Shown here one piece after another: positions 1-11,324 of a stretch of 64,000 nt of DNA. Numbering within the stretch: position 1 is the stretch's first letter; every line of letters begins with the position of its first letter. The translations under genes and the position numbers were made by a program. Under the pieces are notes generated by a model. The model searched no databases and had not been told where the DNA came from. It saw only the letters and a program-made list of their open reading frames with translations. Source of the stretch: Cryptomeria japonica. Lineage: Eukaryota; Streptophyta; Pinopsida; Cupressales; Cupressaceae. The DNA lies in contig NC_081406.1 in the NCBI RefSeq assembly GCF_030272615.1, forward strand, positions 247,063,218-247,127,217, in the 5' to 3' direction.

Positions 1-254
1 TATCTATCTAGGGGATACTTGGAGGAAACATCTTTTTGTCTTGCTGAAAGAGACGTGTGATCTTTTTTGAGGCTTAGCTTTTGATTTTCAATTACTTGTT
101 CCACCTTAGATAGTCGTTTTAGCATTCCTTAAAGTTTTATGCTCTTACTATCGTAAATATGTCTCTCAAGAGGGGTCATTGATTCATTTTGTTGAACTTG
201 AATATTATGTATTTCTCTATTGAGATCTTGAATTTGTTGAGCCAAGGTATCCAT
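1..254 (-). pseudogene. Gag-like N-terminal fragment (runs off the left edge)
   Basis: Read on the minus strand from an ATG at 254, the frame starts MDTLAQQIQDLNREIHNIQV and stays coding-like to the window edge. It is polar and Gln/Glu/Lys-rich with heptad-like spacing. One in-frame TAA at 129-131 (codon 42) breaks it. It lies about 1.9 kb downstream of a primer-binding site and LTR on the same strand (2165-2870), so it is probably the start of a retrotransposon gag frame. I recognise no domain. The leader of nearly 2 kb is unusually long. Being gag is inference from position and composition. Confidence 0.4.
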
Positions 255-2164
255 GGGAATATGTGATAGTCTTAATCTTTGACCTAGGATGATGAATGAG
301 ACTCAAGATGGAATGCAAACTTTAAAAATGTAGACTGAACTATATGAGAGGATACTTATGATATGATGCTCTAAATGAGGTACTAATGGCCAACAATGAA
401 CCTAATATGATAAATGCAAGAATTCAAGGCAACTCTAGGTCTGAAGAAAATTGTGATGCAAGGTATTACTTGTGCTATGATGGATAGACACAAGGACAAG
501 TGATCAAGAGAGGGTGTGCTCAGTAGGAGATGATGAACTCCAAGTGGACCAGCCAACTCAAAGATGCTAAAATGTTTCCCTAATTCAAGGATGATGAACC
601 TCAAGTGGTAAAAGGTGATAAGATAGCCAATGTTTGATTTAAGACCAAAGAGAGTGACCTAAGTGCAAGCCAAGAGTTTTGTTTTAAGAAATGATGGTTA
701 AGAACTAAGGATGCAATTGAAGGATATGACTAATATGCAAGGACTAAAGGACATGACTAAATGAGTGCAAGGACCAAAGGATATGAATGGATGAATGAAT
801 ATGAAAGGACCAATATGCAAGGACTAGGTATGACTAAGTGAGATATGCAAGGATTAAAGGTGTGACTAGGTGGAGGATATGCAAGGACTTGAAAGGTGTG
901 GCAAGCTAGAATGATGTGACTATGCAAAGACCTAAAATGATCAAAACTAGAAAATGATATCCCAAGATACTTGAAATGATTGTTTCAAGAGGACGAGTTC
1001 AATGTTCAATATTTATTTTGCAAGGTTTTGGTTTTACAATGTGGATGGATACTTGAAAGTTTAGACCAAGGTTTTTGTAAAGTATTTCAATTTCAAGTGT
1101 GGTGTTGATTGTTGATTGGAAATGTTACTGGTAACACACATGCAAGACATGCACACAGAATGTTTGTCTGCTTTTGAAATAAAAACACATTCAAGCACAA
1201 TCATAAGGCTGACCAGGACAATACTTGTTGAATCCCCTTGCAATAAAATACCATATTCAGTTGGATAGATAGAAGCTTGGTAGCACTGGCTCCACTCCAC
1301 GACACTCACTTCTTGGGCATACCAAGCTTCAAATTTCTTAGATCATCACTTCCCAAGAAATTTACTATCTCAAATTGAAGGGCACATGAGGGGTTTCTTC
1401 AACATGCACGTATCACAACACCTGAATCAACAAGTAGAAGGTAAGGTTCCGAAAACAATGAGTTTCTAGTAATGGCATCCGTTCACGTGGTCATATATGT
1501 GGCGTTTCACTCAAATTAATGGGGCCTCCCATCCCTTGTGGGTTTTTACGCATCACACAGATACTAAGGGAGACATACGTCGGTATGACACATCGACACC
1601 TATTACCTGCAAGTTTCCTCATAAATACATTTATTTATAGTGGCTTGGATGGGCTTGGCCTTAGCCTTGTTACCACTTGGGTCGTTCCCTATCACTGATC
1701 CTTAAGGGCTTCTCGGGAGGCAAGCCCTCTAAAAGGTAAAACAAAAAGATCCTATTGCTCAAGACATAAAAGATACTAGTTAAATTTCAAAGCACGAATT
1801 GAAGTGTTCACTAAACTAACAGACAATCAGTTTCAAAATCAAGTCTTCATCAAGCGTCCTGCATCAAACAATGTCAGAAGTTTCAAGATATGATCTTTGA
1901 CAAGCGAGAATGGATGCTTTGTTCAAAACATGACCATAGTCCAACACTCAAGTTGTTTTAATCCTAAAAAAAATGTGTCTCGTGCAATGATCACAAGATT
2001 TTGCAGCAAAGGGATTCATTGAAATCCTTGCGAAAAACTAGATTCAACAATCCTTTCCATCATCTCTTCATAGTTGTAACAAAATACATATTGCATCAAA
2101 ATGACATAAAAGAATGAAAGATAAACCCAATCAAGTGAAAACTAGATCAAAATGGACAGGAGGT
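255..2164 (-). other. Presumed untranslated leader between primer-binding site and gag-like start
   Basis: No convincing coding frame is visible on either strand. The stretch holds a degenerate tandem repeat (700-930) and otherwise ordinary AT-rich sequence. By position it is the leader of the minus-strand element whose LTR ends at 2186. Confidence 0.3.
700..930. repeat. Degenerate tandem repeat, unit about 30-40 bp
   Basis: The words ATATGCAAGGACTA, AAAGGTGTGACTA and ATGACTAAGTGAG recur about six or seven times with small changes. Unit length is irregular. It lies in the presumed leader of the left-edge element. Confidence 0.55.
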
Positions 2165-2185
2165 TGTCCCACCGAGTGTGCCAAT
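2165..2185 (-). promoter_or_regulatory. Primer-binding site of a minus-strand retrotransposon
   Basis: On the minus strand the LTR-like sequence ends in ...CTTCA and is followed by TTGGCACACTCGGTGGGACA. Sites of the form TTGGCACGC..GGTGGGAC are familiar from plant Ty3/Gypsy Tat-type elements rather than the initiator-Met type. The flanking LTR polarity agrees. Confidence 0.5.
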
Positions 2186-2870
2186 TGAAGATGAGGGAAA
2201 TGGGCAATTTGAATCAAAGATTCAAAATGCTTCCAACATCTAACAATGAAGTACCTGCAAGAAACATGCATGCAACATAAAAATATCTAAACTAATACGC
2301 ATGCATGCTATCAAACTCTACTCCATTGCCCTCCTATTCCTCAAGATTTCACATTTAACATTATTGCTCTCAGAAGCACTTATGCAAAAGGCTATGAGGA
2401 AATGGAGATTTGAGAATGCAAGAAAATGATATAAAAAATAGAATATGAGAAAACAAAGATGCAAAGGATAAAAGATCAATACTTAAAATGCAAAGATAAC
2501 AGATTTGTGCTCAAGATGTCAAGATAATGGATGGAAGAATGAGAGAGAGGCTTGGTTTTTATAGATGTTCTTCGGGTGAGTCCATGTTGTGGGATGAATA
2601 TGGGATAAATAATAAGGCTTGAAAGTTTTAATACCACATGTGTAAGGTGGATGCAAATGGGTAGATGAGGAAGCATAAATGAGTCATGCAGATGCTTATG
2701 CATATGTTTATGAAGATGGATATATTAAATAAAATAATATATGATAAATGATAAATATTAATAGTGGATAGTACATGAAAAATAAAGTGGATCCACCCAA
2801 GCTTAAGATGACAAATTTTACGTGTCTGCAGTTTGTTACATGGACCTTCCTTGGCCATAGGGATCAAATC
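2186..2870 (-). repeat. 5' LTR of the left-edge retrotransposon (outer boundary approximate)
   Basis: The inner end is at 2186, next to the primer-binding site. A TATA box (minus strand CTATAAAAA, 2556-2564) sits about 370 bp from the inner end, as expected for the U3/R junction. The outer end is not fixed; a possible TG start on the minus strand lies near 2870. The partner LTR would lie left of the window. Confidence 0.4.
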
Positions 2871-5362
2871 AATAATTAAAATGATATTTACTTTCTAGTT
2901 TTGGAGTAGTTACACTTTGAAATTAGGTGTATGGGTCTAACTTGGAAAAATTGGACCAAGGTTGGGGTATTTCTTGTGCATAAGGCTTTGGGAAACCCTT
3001 AAGTATTTGTTGGGCTGATGATTAACAAAGTAAACACTCAATGCAAAATATACCCAATTGACAATATATCCCAATATTAGTGTCACAATATACCTATGTA
3101 TTAATTTGGACATATAAGGATAAGCATCTTATAAACAAATGGCCTACTATATAAGTCTCCCAGAATACATTTTAAGATAACCCCTTATGATGTTATGCAT
3201 ATTCAAACGTGGTTGAAAAACATAGTAAACTAATGAAATTCGAAAGAATTTTAATTTGAATGATTTTGAGTGTGTTGAGGACTATGGGGGAGAGAAAACA
3301 AGTGGTTGATCAATGCCTTTGTAAAATTGAGAAATCTTTGAATTCATTCAAAAGATACAATAACTAAAACCAAAGGTGATAGCTTAATTAAGTGAATCTA
3401 CTTAGTAATCCTTGACCATACATATGCACTTCCTTATTATGTTGAAAATATACCATAAAGCTGGGCTCTACACATACATTTAGAAAAGCAATAGATAATT
3501 GCAAAATATTGAGTGAATCTACTTGGTAATCCTTGAGCATACATATGCACTTCCTTATTACGTTGAAAATATACCATACAATATCATTGTAATGATTTTA
3601 TAAGCATCTAGTTGAGAAAGTAGACCACATTCTTTAGAAATAGAATTGAACAATCAAGAAGACATTCGACTAAAATTGATTCTACCATTGATAAAATAGA
3701 ATACAAATATTTCAAGTGTTTATTACATAATTGGGATAAACCAAGATCATTACAATACCATAAATACCTCTATCTAGAACTAGAAATTGAAACCCTAAGG
3801 CTTCCTATGAGTATCACTATTCTACAAGCTATTGAAATGATCCCTCCTCGCTCTCTTTACTTTATCCTATGTCCTCTTTTATTCATCTTCTAGGAATCAG
3901 AATAAATTAGGGCACATGAGAGATCAAGAAACCCTAACCCTTGGTGCAACCAATCATGCGCAAATAAGTGGACTCTTCAAATCTAATTTGGGTGACCAAG
4001 GAAGCATGATAGGATATCTCTCAATCTTAGTCATGTCTTTCATTAAATATTTTTGAATGTAAATGCAAGGGAGGAGGAAAACACCCACAAAATCTATGAT
4101 CTTGGGTGGGATTGAGACAAAAGAGGAACCTACAAGCATTTAAACAAGCATAAGCCTTATCTTCATCCCTAGCATCTCTGACAATAACATTTAAAACATT
4201 CTCACAACACCCGAAGATCAAAATTTGGTGGTTGGACAAGTCACTAGGCACCAATGGCAGTGTTTTCTACCATAAAAAGGTGACAACTAGATGCTAACTC
4301 AGCACAAGGAAAGGACCATCATCGAGGCACTTAACAAAATGACCTTAAGGATTTATTAAAGCATGTGGAAAAGTTCCAATAGGCATTCACTAGGGACAAG
4401 GGGTCAATCACTTGATCTCATTGAGAGGCTTAAGTTATGACTAAAGTAATTGATGACAAGTGATAGCAAGTGATCAACAAAATAAAACAAAAAACAATAA
4501 AGCCATCCTATTTATTCTCTTTAAAACAACAAAATAAAACAAAAAAATAAATTTAGGTGTCCACATTAATAAAGACATCCTATTTACTCTCTTTTTTAAA
4601 GGATTAAATATTATATAGAAGGATAAAATAAAATAAATATTATTACCTAATGCTCTTGTTTTATTAAAAGGAATAAAACTATTTGAAAAAAAAATAGAAA
4701 AAAATAAGAATCTGAACTCAAAAAATAGCCTCCCATGTGTCTTGAAGATGTTTTCACAATTTGCATGGAAGGCTATGGTGGAGAATGCTTGTAGAGGTCG
4801 TGAAATTTGACTTACACTTGTTAAGTCAATTGCATTTGCTTAAAAGTTAGGACTTTGATGAAAACATTGCATTCATTTTTGCTTACATAATAGGTAGCAA
4901 CATCAAGAAAATAAGGAAAAGAACATACGATCTTGGTTTGCAATCATCAAAGTAACATAGAAATGGGTATGTGTCAAATAGTAAAGATTGACCTTTTGTT
5001 TGTCAATTTTTTATTTACGGGGCCAGATCTGTGAGGGTTTGAAGATTCAAATTTTTTTTATCCAGGGGGGCAACTATTTTTTGGAGAAATTTGGGCAAAA
5101 ATAGACGTCATGGTTGGCTTCAAGAGGCCGATTCCATGAATTTTGATATATAATTCGACTATTTTCAGTGACAGGGGCATTTGGGTCTTGTTCTCCCTCT
5201 TTGCATGTACGGTCGTACGACTGCTGCATGCAATTCGAGAAAAAATGGTATTTAAAAAAAATCAATTCATTTTTTTTTTTTTTTCAAAAAAAAAAGGGTT
5301 AACTGATTTTTTTTTTTGTTAAAAACCTTTTTTAAACCAAAGTTTTTTTTTAAAAAGTAAAA
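2871..5362. other. No gene seen; AT-rich repeat debris
   Basis: No supported coding frame. It contains an imperfect direct repeat pair at 3390-3579, a shorter duplicated AT-rich word near 4497 and 4570, and T/A runs around 5265-5350. Confidence 0.4.
3390..3579. repeat. Direct repeat pair, about 68 bp each, 121 bp apart
   Basis: AGTGAATCTACTTAGTAATC at 3391 recurs with a few changes at 3512. The similarity runs to CATATGCACTTCCTTATTA and AAAATATACCATA in both copies. No mobile-element ends are visible. Confidence 0.6.
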
Positions 5363-7169
5363 GTGGGGTCAACGGCCTCTACAGGTCCATATGACTTGCA
5401 GCAGGGCGTGGACCCTGCCCCACCATCGTCAGCATACGACCTCCGAACCGTCCTCTGGTACCCCCCACGCCTACCATTTCCGGGTCGCTGCCGCAGAAGC
5501 CCCGCTCCACCGCCTCCATGCCACCTGTCGCTGGGTTATTTTTTCCGGCCACCATGCAACTTTTCAGACCCCTTCCTGACTTTCCGGCAACCGCCGAATT
5601 ATTTTGGCGAAATTTTTTTGGCAGGCAGGGAATATTTTTTGGAATATTTTGCTGACGTCAGCAGTATTGAAGCCTTTGCATTGCCCCTGTGACCCTCTTT
5701 GTGCCCTAAAAGAGGGGGGTTTTTTTTTTTGGCCATAACTTGGGCATACAATATCATTTTTTGGCAAACGAGATATCTTCGGAAAGCTGATCTTGTCTAC
5801 TTTCCATATTTGTAGGTTTCATCACTTGGTTTTTCTCCTGGTACATTCTATAGCCATTTGAAGTCAGAGGTGTTATTTTCAGTCTTGAGCTCGTATTTTT
5901 TCACCAGTTTCTCCATCATTCACGATTCCAGTGGTGTTGGGACAGTGTTTTAGAGCTCTTCACAACCATCCATGCATTTTTTCTAGATTTTACTCCAAGT
6001 ACATTTTATTTAGTTTTTTGTGTTTTCACACTCTGGTGAATTACTTGGACATATGAGCTCATGGAAACTTCTAGTTTGTGTGCGATGACTCTTTTTTGGA
6101 TGTTCTTCATGTATTTCTAGTCTTATGTTTTTTTTTACATTTTGAGCTTTCATTGTAAGCACTTATGATTTTGTAATCGCACTAGATAAAGTGCCACTAA
6201 TGCCTTGCATGCTTGGGATCTTGCACATCTTGTGCCTTATTGTACTTGCACTCCATTATAAAGTGTCATGTGGGGGTTTTATGTTTGCCTTTGTTTACTA
6301 TCTACCTTTGTCACGTGAGTGTTCCATCCACGACATTAGCCTCATGATGTGTGTCAAGTGAGTGTTCCTTCCATGACACTAGCCTTTATATGTGTTTGTA
6401 CTTTCTGTTGCACTCTCGATGTTCCTAGTTCTTCATCATGCAGTTTTTTTTGGCATTCAGTTTCAGTGTACCTATCACATCTCCCTTAACAACATTATGG
6501 GGGGGTTTCTCTTGTTGTTTGTTGGTTCTAATGCTTCCTTGGTTCATTGGAGTAAGCTATGTATTGAGTATTTGTTCCTATGTACTAGGCGGATGCAGTG
6601 GCTGGTTACCTATGCATTTCGGTGAGATGGGTCATTTACAATATGGACACTCTTTCATTCCTATTTTTGGAGGTAGCCTTCCATCTTTGATCGATCAGCT
6701 CTTCAGACTTTGGTGTTTTTGCCATATGTATCTTCGATTTCAATTGTTTGTCTTTGTTTGCCATCTGATTCGAATAGTGTTATTTGAGGGCACTCATGCA
6801 GATTATAGTCTTCTCTACCTGATCATCTTATATTTTAGTGGAAGTTCTTCAGATCGATAGTTATTCTTCGACAGTGTTTGCAGCTTCATGCTTCAGTGGC
6901 GTTCTTCATGTTTATCCTTTGTTCCTTTTTTCTAGGACATTCTCTTGTTTGGAGGCTTCTTCAGTCCTTCACTTGTATTTCTCTCTTTAGGAGAGGAGTT
7001 TTTCTCGTGAGGTTTTCTCCTTTTCTCCAGTTGTGAGAGATCTTTTGTACTTGGGTACCTCATCGGGCCTAGTTGCCGGGACCCATTGTTACTTTCATGC
7101 ATTTTGTTTACATGCATTTTTTAGTCCTTAGTTATTTTTAGCTACTCCCTAAGTTCATCTTAAGGGGGG
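5363..7169 (+). mobile_element. Degenerate Copia-type internal remnant
   Basis: This block ends in a polypurine tract (7162-7169) directly before an LTR starting TGTTAG. Its final 170 bp resemble the stretch before the second polypurine tract at 8211 (shared TTTTCTCC..., GTTGCC..GACCCAT). The first 300 bp are clearly richer in G+C than the surroundings. No gag or pol motif could be read in any frame, so it is a non-coding or heavily decayed remnant. Confidence 0.35.
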
Positions 7170-7467
7170 TGTTAGAGTTATCATGTTGTGGCTAATAATT
7201 ATTTATTTAATTATTAGTCTATTATCCTCTACACTTAAGCTAAACTTAGGCATTTAATAATATTGTATTAAATAACATTATCCCTTTAGCGTTGCATAAT
7301 CTCCTTTTATAAGGATTGTATTGTATTTCTTTTTTATTCCCTCTCTAAATGATAATCTTTTTCTTCAAAGTCATTATTGCTTTTTTGCCTCCATTCTTCT
7401 CTTGTGACACATTTTTTGCTTGCAGGTGTTCTTGGGATCTCTGAAGTTGTATTTCTCAACTTCTTCA
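7170..7467 (+). repeat. Copia-type LTR (298 bp)
   Basis: Starts TGTTAGAGTT right after the polypurine tract AAGGGGGG and ends CTTCTTCA right before a primer-binding site. A TATA-like CTTTTATAAGG lies at 7303-7313. Having a polypurine tract on the left and a primer-binding site on the right means internal sequence abuts both sides, as in tandem or recombined elements. Confidence 0.6.
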
Positions 7468-7482
7468 TAGTATCAGAGATGG
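7468..7482 (+). promoter_or_regulatory. Primer-binding site (initiator-Met type)
   Basis: TAGTATCAGAGATGG follows the LTR end. It matches the TGGTATCAGAGC consensus complementary to plant initiator tRNA-Met at most positions. Confidence 0.6.
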
Positions 7483-8210
7483 ATTGCTAGAAAGAAGAAG
7501 CATCGGGCAACTTTCTGTGAAGATTGTCATCATCATGGAGGAAGATATAGATCTATTTTTTTAGATACATGCACTCTTCCTGAATAAAATAGAAGATTAA
7601 AGTTGCTATTAACTACTAAGCTCTACACTCTTCTTCTATTGGTAGCCAGAAGTGTTCTTTTGTTCTAAAATCCTGTCTACATGAGATTCCAATGTTGCAG
7701 CTTTGTTTGCTCCTAGAGATTCTTTCTAGCAGGGTTCTTGACTACATAAGATTCCAAAGTCGCATCCTCGAGTGCTTCCAGAGTTTCTTTCTAGTGGGAC
7801 AATACTGAACATTGGATAAACAATGGCATCATGCCAACTGGAGGACATCCTTGCAGTTCTTCAACTTCGAGCACATTTCTGCAGATTCATATCTTCCTAT
7901 CTTCATATGATCAGTTTCTGTATTCAGAGATCGTGTACTTGTCTGTTCATCCATTTGAACAATGCAGAATATGTACAGCTATTTTTCAAAGTATCCCAAA
8001 GGTACTCATGCAGTGGTTTCTATGACTTTGATACAAACCTGTTGTAGTGTGGATTTATTTGCAGTTTTTCATCAGCAATTGCAGCTTTCTTCTATAGTTC
8101 GAATAATGGTTAAGAGTTTTTCTCAATTGGGTTTTCTCCTTTCTTCTTTGTAATTGGGTTCTTAATCAAGCTTTGTTGCCAAGACCCATATCTCTCCTTA
8201 GTTAGACTTA
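7483..8210 (+). other. Short Copia-type internal remnant without readable gene
   Basis: Sequence between the primer-binding site at 7468 and the polypurine tract at 8211. It is only about 0.7 kb long and has no recognisable protein domain; the short open frames here lack familiar motifs. The element is either non-autonomous or has lost its coding part. Confidence 0.4.
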
Positions 8211-8550
8211 AGGGGGGTGTTAGTGCAACTTAACATGCAGTCTTCCCCATGATTTACGGTGATTGTGATTTGCATTGTTGCTTATGTTTAAGCTAACCAA
8301 GGAGTTCTTGTTTTTAACTCCCTCTTCATCTTCCAGTTATGTTTCATGCAAACAGTTGTTGATCTCCAAAAATTTCATGCATCTCATGCATAATTTATGC
8401 TCCTGTGATCTATATATCATTTGTAATTCATACAGATTTGTAATAATGTAAATGAAGATGATTGCATTCATTCAGTTTTGATTTTCTTCTCTATTTTGCT
8501 TGCAAGTTTTGCTTCTTTCTTTTCTACTAGATCTATTTTATTTTGCAGGG
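8211..8550 (+). repeat. Polypurine tract and start of a second Copia-type LTR (3' end uncertain)
   Basis: AGGGGGG at 8211-8217 is followed by TGTTAGTGCAAC from 8218, the same junction as at 7162-7170. The LTR body does not match the 7170-7467 LTR, so the two are not partners of one element. The right boundary is a guess from the TTTTGCTTGCAAG word, which also occurs near the end of the first LTR. Confidence 0.4.
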
Positions 8551-9089
8551 ATGGCTGGATTGGCTTGTAGAATAGTTTTTAATTTAAAATTTGGGTTGCT
8601 TTGGGAATGTATAGCTGTCATGGAAACTTACGAGGGTTTCTTCCAAGTTAATGTTTGGTTTCATACATGAATTTGTCATTAGCTAGTTGTTGGTATGTTG
8701 TGTTTGACTACTATCTCAATTTACTTTATGTATCATATTATATTGCTTTTAATTCAATATACTATTCTTGATTTGAATGTTCCTAGTCTTATCCACACTT
8801 TGTATTGGATTTAAAAGAAAGACACAAATATATTTTATTTGTAAATTTCATTTGGAGATTCATGGATTGCTAAATTCAGATAAGTTAGTTTGCAAATCTA
8901 ATGGAGAATGCCATTAACTTCCTAATGAATATGTCATTTTTAAATGTTGTAAAAGTTTGGATGGCTTATATTTAGCAAGAATTCCAAATTATCATTTTAT
9001 AAAAAATTACATACATATGTAATTCCATTATAAAAATTTCAATCATGGTACTTATCCTAACTACACTTGACTATAAGTGTTAGCTAACT
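8551..9089. other. No gene seen
   Basis: AT-rich sequence without a supported frame, repeat or element end. Confidence 0.4.
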
Positions 9090-9895
9090 GTAACGTCCTA
9101 AATCAAGTACTCCCTTACAATTTTGATCACATTTAGGTCCTCACCTTAGCGTTTCCGCTCCTAGGCCTGATGAGGACCTGATTGTGCTTGTATCATGCAA
9201 ATTTGACTTCATATTGACCTTGTACATCATTTAAACCCTTAGTCTTGGCCCCTAAATTGGGTAGGACCAAGGCGTCACGCCTTGCTTTGGGCCCCTTCGC
9301 CATTTCAAAAATCGAGCAGGAAACCAAGCCCTGTGTCGGCTCATGTTGAAAAATTAATGTTTTTCGACTGGAAAGTATAAAAGGAGGCTTTCCCCTCTCA
9401 TTTGGACAATAAACACACACATGAAATTCAATTTGACATAAAGCAATCAAGCATTCAAGTCAAGTGAGAAAGCAATCAGTCTTCCTTCAAGCATTGGAGC
9501 AACATTAAGGTCAAGATTCAAGTATTGGAGTTGACATTCATATTCCATGTTGTTGAAGACTTCATAAAACCCTAATTCTGTGTGGACACAAACAAAACTT
9601 CACAAGGAGGTATATCGTTTTGTGTTTCAGTCATTATTCAACATCTCCCTCAAAAGGAGAACATTTCTAAACTGCAATTCAATTATCTTTCATTTCCATT
9701 TCATGGTTAATTCCAAAATTGAGGTTTGACTTAAGCAAACCCCTATTCCCAACCTATTTCCCCTTCTTTCTGTGTGCAGGAACAAGTACGGAGTTGCGAT
9801 CTTCAAAATAAATATTATTTATAATGACAAATCAACCCCCCTTTAGAATGTGAAAAGTTCATAGGACCAAGGCGACGAGCACCACAGTCCCAACA
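9090..9895 (+). repeat. LTR (about 806 bp) with TATA box and hairpin
   Basis: Starts TGTAACGTCC and ends CAGTCCCAACA. A clear TATA box TATAAAAGG is at 9376-9384, and a 7-bp-stem hairpin CAAGGCG-TCA-CGCCTTG sits about 100 bp upstream at 9268-9284. A primer-binding-like stretch follows the right end. No second copy exists in the window, so the ends are inferred from TG/CA, the TATA box and the primer-binding site. Confidence 0.5.
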
Positions 9896-9916
9896 TTTTG
9901 GGAGCTCTTTCGAGGA
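9896..9916 (+). promoter_or_regulatory. Possible primer-binding site, decayed
   Basis: TTTTGGGAGCTCTTTCGAGG follows the LTR end. It resembles a mutated TTGGCGCCGTTGCCGGGG (tRNA-Asp type, known from Athila/Tat elements), agreeing at only about half the positions. Confidence 0.3.
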
Positions 9917-10662
9917 ATAGATCTGAATCTGCTTGCATTGCTTAGATCCAAGTTCGTGGCTCAATCCTGCAACTGCAACTTATTGTTTACATAAATTTTC
10001 TTCAATTTGCAGCACTTTTACCCTAATTTCGACAATTCAACTTACAAAAGGGTTTATTAATTTACATCATCAAAACCCCCAATCCAACCAGAATTCCCAA
10101 TCCTAATCCTTATTGGTTTGTGACTAGATCTATTGGATTGGACACCCTCTTTCGAATGTAATGGTCTTTAAGTCATAAAATTAGTTGTTTTCATCCTTCT
10201 CGTTGTGGAAACCCTAATTTTTCACCATTACACTAACCTTAGTCAATTCATATGAGATTAGTTTTTATTCTATGGGTGTCAAAGAAACTTTAGGCTAAGA
10301 TCGTTATTTTACTTCTTACCATGCCTCCAAAAATTTAATGATATATTTTGTGAATTTGTATTTACTTGTGTGTTTTCAAAGTTGTAGTTCTCTCATTTTT
10401 TTAAAACAATTCTACAATAACTTTATGAATTCCAATCATTCAAAAAACACAAAAACCCTTTAGACAATGGATTCTACTAAGTATGCATTTTTTTGTGAAA
10501 TGTCATCTATGCAACTAGATAAAACCATATGAAAAGAAGGAACGGTCTAGAGTTTGAATAATAAAGCAAAATATCCAAAACAAAGTAACTCAATAAACAA
10601 TTTTCTTCATTAATTCATATCTATTGAATTATGCAAAAGTGTGACTCATAGGAAAAACCAAA
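9917..10662. other. Presumed leader of the 9.09-kb element; no gene seen
   Basis: No coding frame supported. A few CCTAATTT words recur, typical of LTR leaders, but nothing is diagnostic. Confidence 0.3.
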
Positions 10663-11324
10663 ATCTTGAGTTGGAAGGAGACCCATGGAAAGATTATTCA
10701 CGACTTTCTTCTTTATATACTTTGCTATTCTTAAAATCTAAGAAAAATAAAAGATCTTGGCTTTAGAAAGCTCTTAGATTATAGTTATCTAAGAAAAAGA
10801 TTAAATGAGATAGAAGTATTGTAAGAAAATGAGTTGGTAAACATGAAAATAATGAGCCATGCTACATAAAGATGCAATTGTGAATTTTCATAATTGCCCC
10901 CTACTAGTCTAAACAAAGGAAAAATTGTTGCTATGTGTGCCCTTAAGAAGATATGTGAAATGTTATCTTTGAGCTTGTGTAGTCAACTTATAAATCTTAA
11001 GTTAGAAAGAGCCCCATGGGAAGATTATTCGCAACTTTCTTCTTTATATACTTGGCTATTCTAACCATCTATAAAAATAAAAAGATTTTGGCTTTAGAAA
11101 GCTCTTAGATTATAGTTATCTATAAAAAAGCTTGAATGAGATAGAAGTATTGTAAGAAAATGAAATCGTAAACATGAAAATAATGAGCCATGTTATAGAA
11201 AGATGCAATTGTGAAATTTTTATAACTACCTTCTACTAGTCCAAACAAAGGAAAAATTGCTGCTATATGTGCCCTTAAGAAGATATGTGAAATGTTATCT
11301 TTGAATCTGTGTGGCCAACTTATA
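10663..11324. repeat. Tandem duplication, 2 x 331 bp
   Basis: The first unit (about 10663-10993) is followed directly by a second (about 10994-11324). Anchors include CCCATGG.AAGATTATTC (10683 and 11014), GCTTTAGAAAGCTCTTAG and CCCTTAAGAAGATATGTG. Both units are similar over their whole length with scattered substitutions. There are no coding frames of note. Confidence 0.85.

Noticed and set aside
5363-5692. GC-richer 109-codon Pro-rich open frame considered as a host exon
   Set aside because: Low-complexity translation, no splice or domain support, and it lies at the front of a Copia-type remnant.
6438-6860. 140-codon hydrophobic open frame considered as a membrane protein gene
   Set aside because: A T-rich sequence yields hydrophobic codons by composition; it overlaps another frame and lies in the internal remnant before an LTR.
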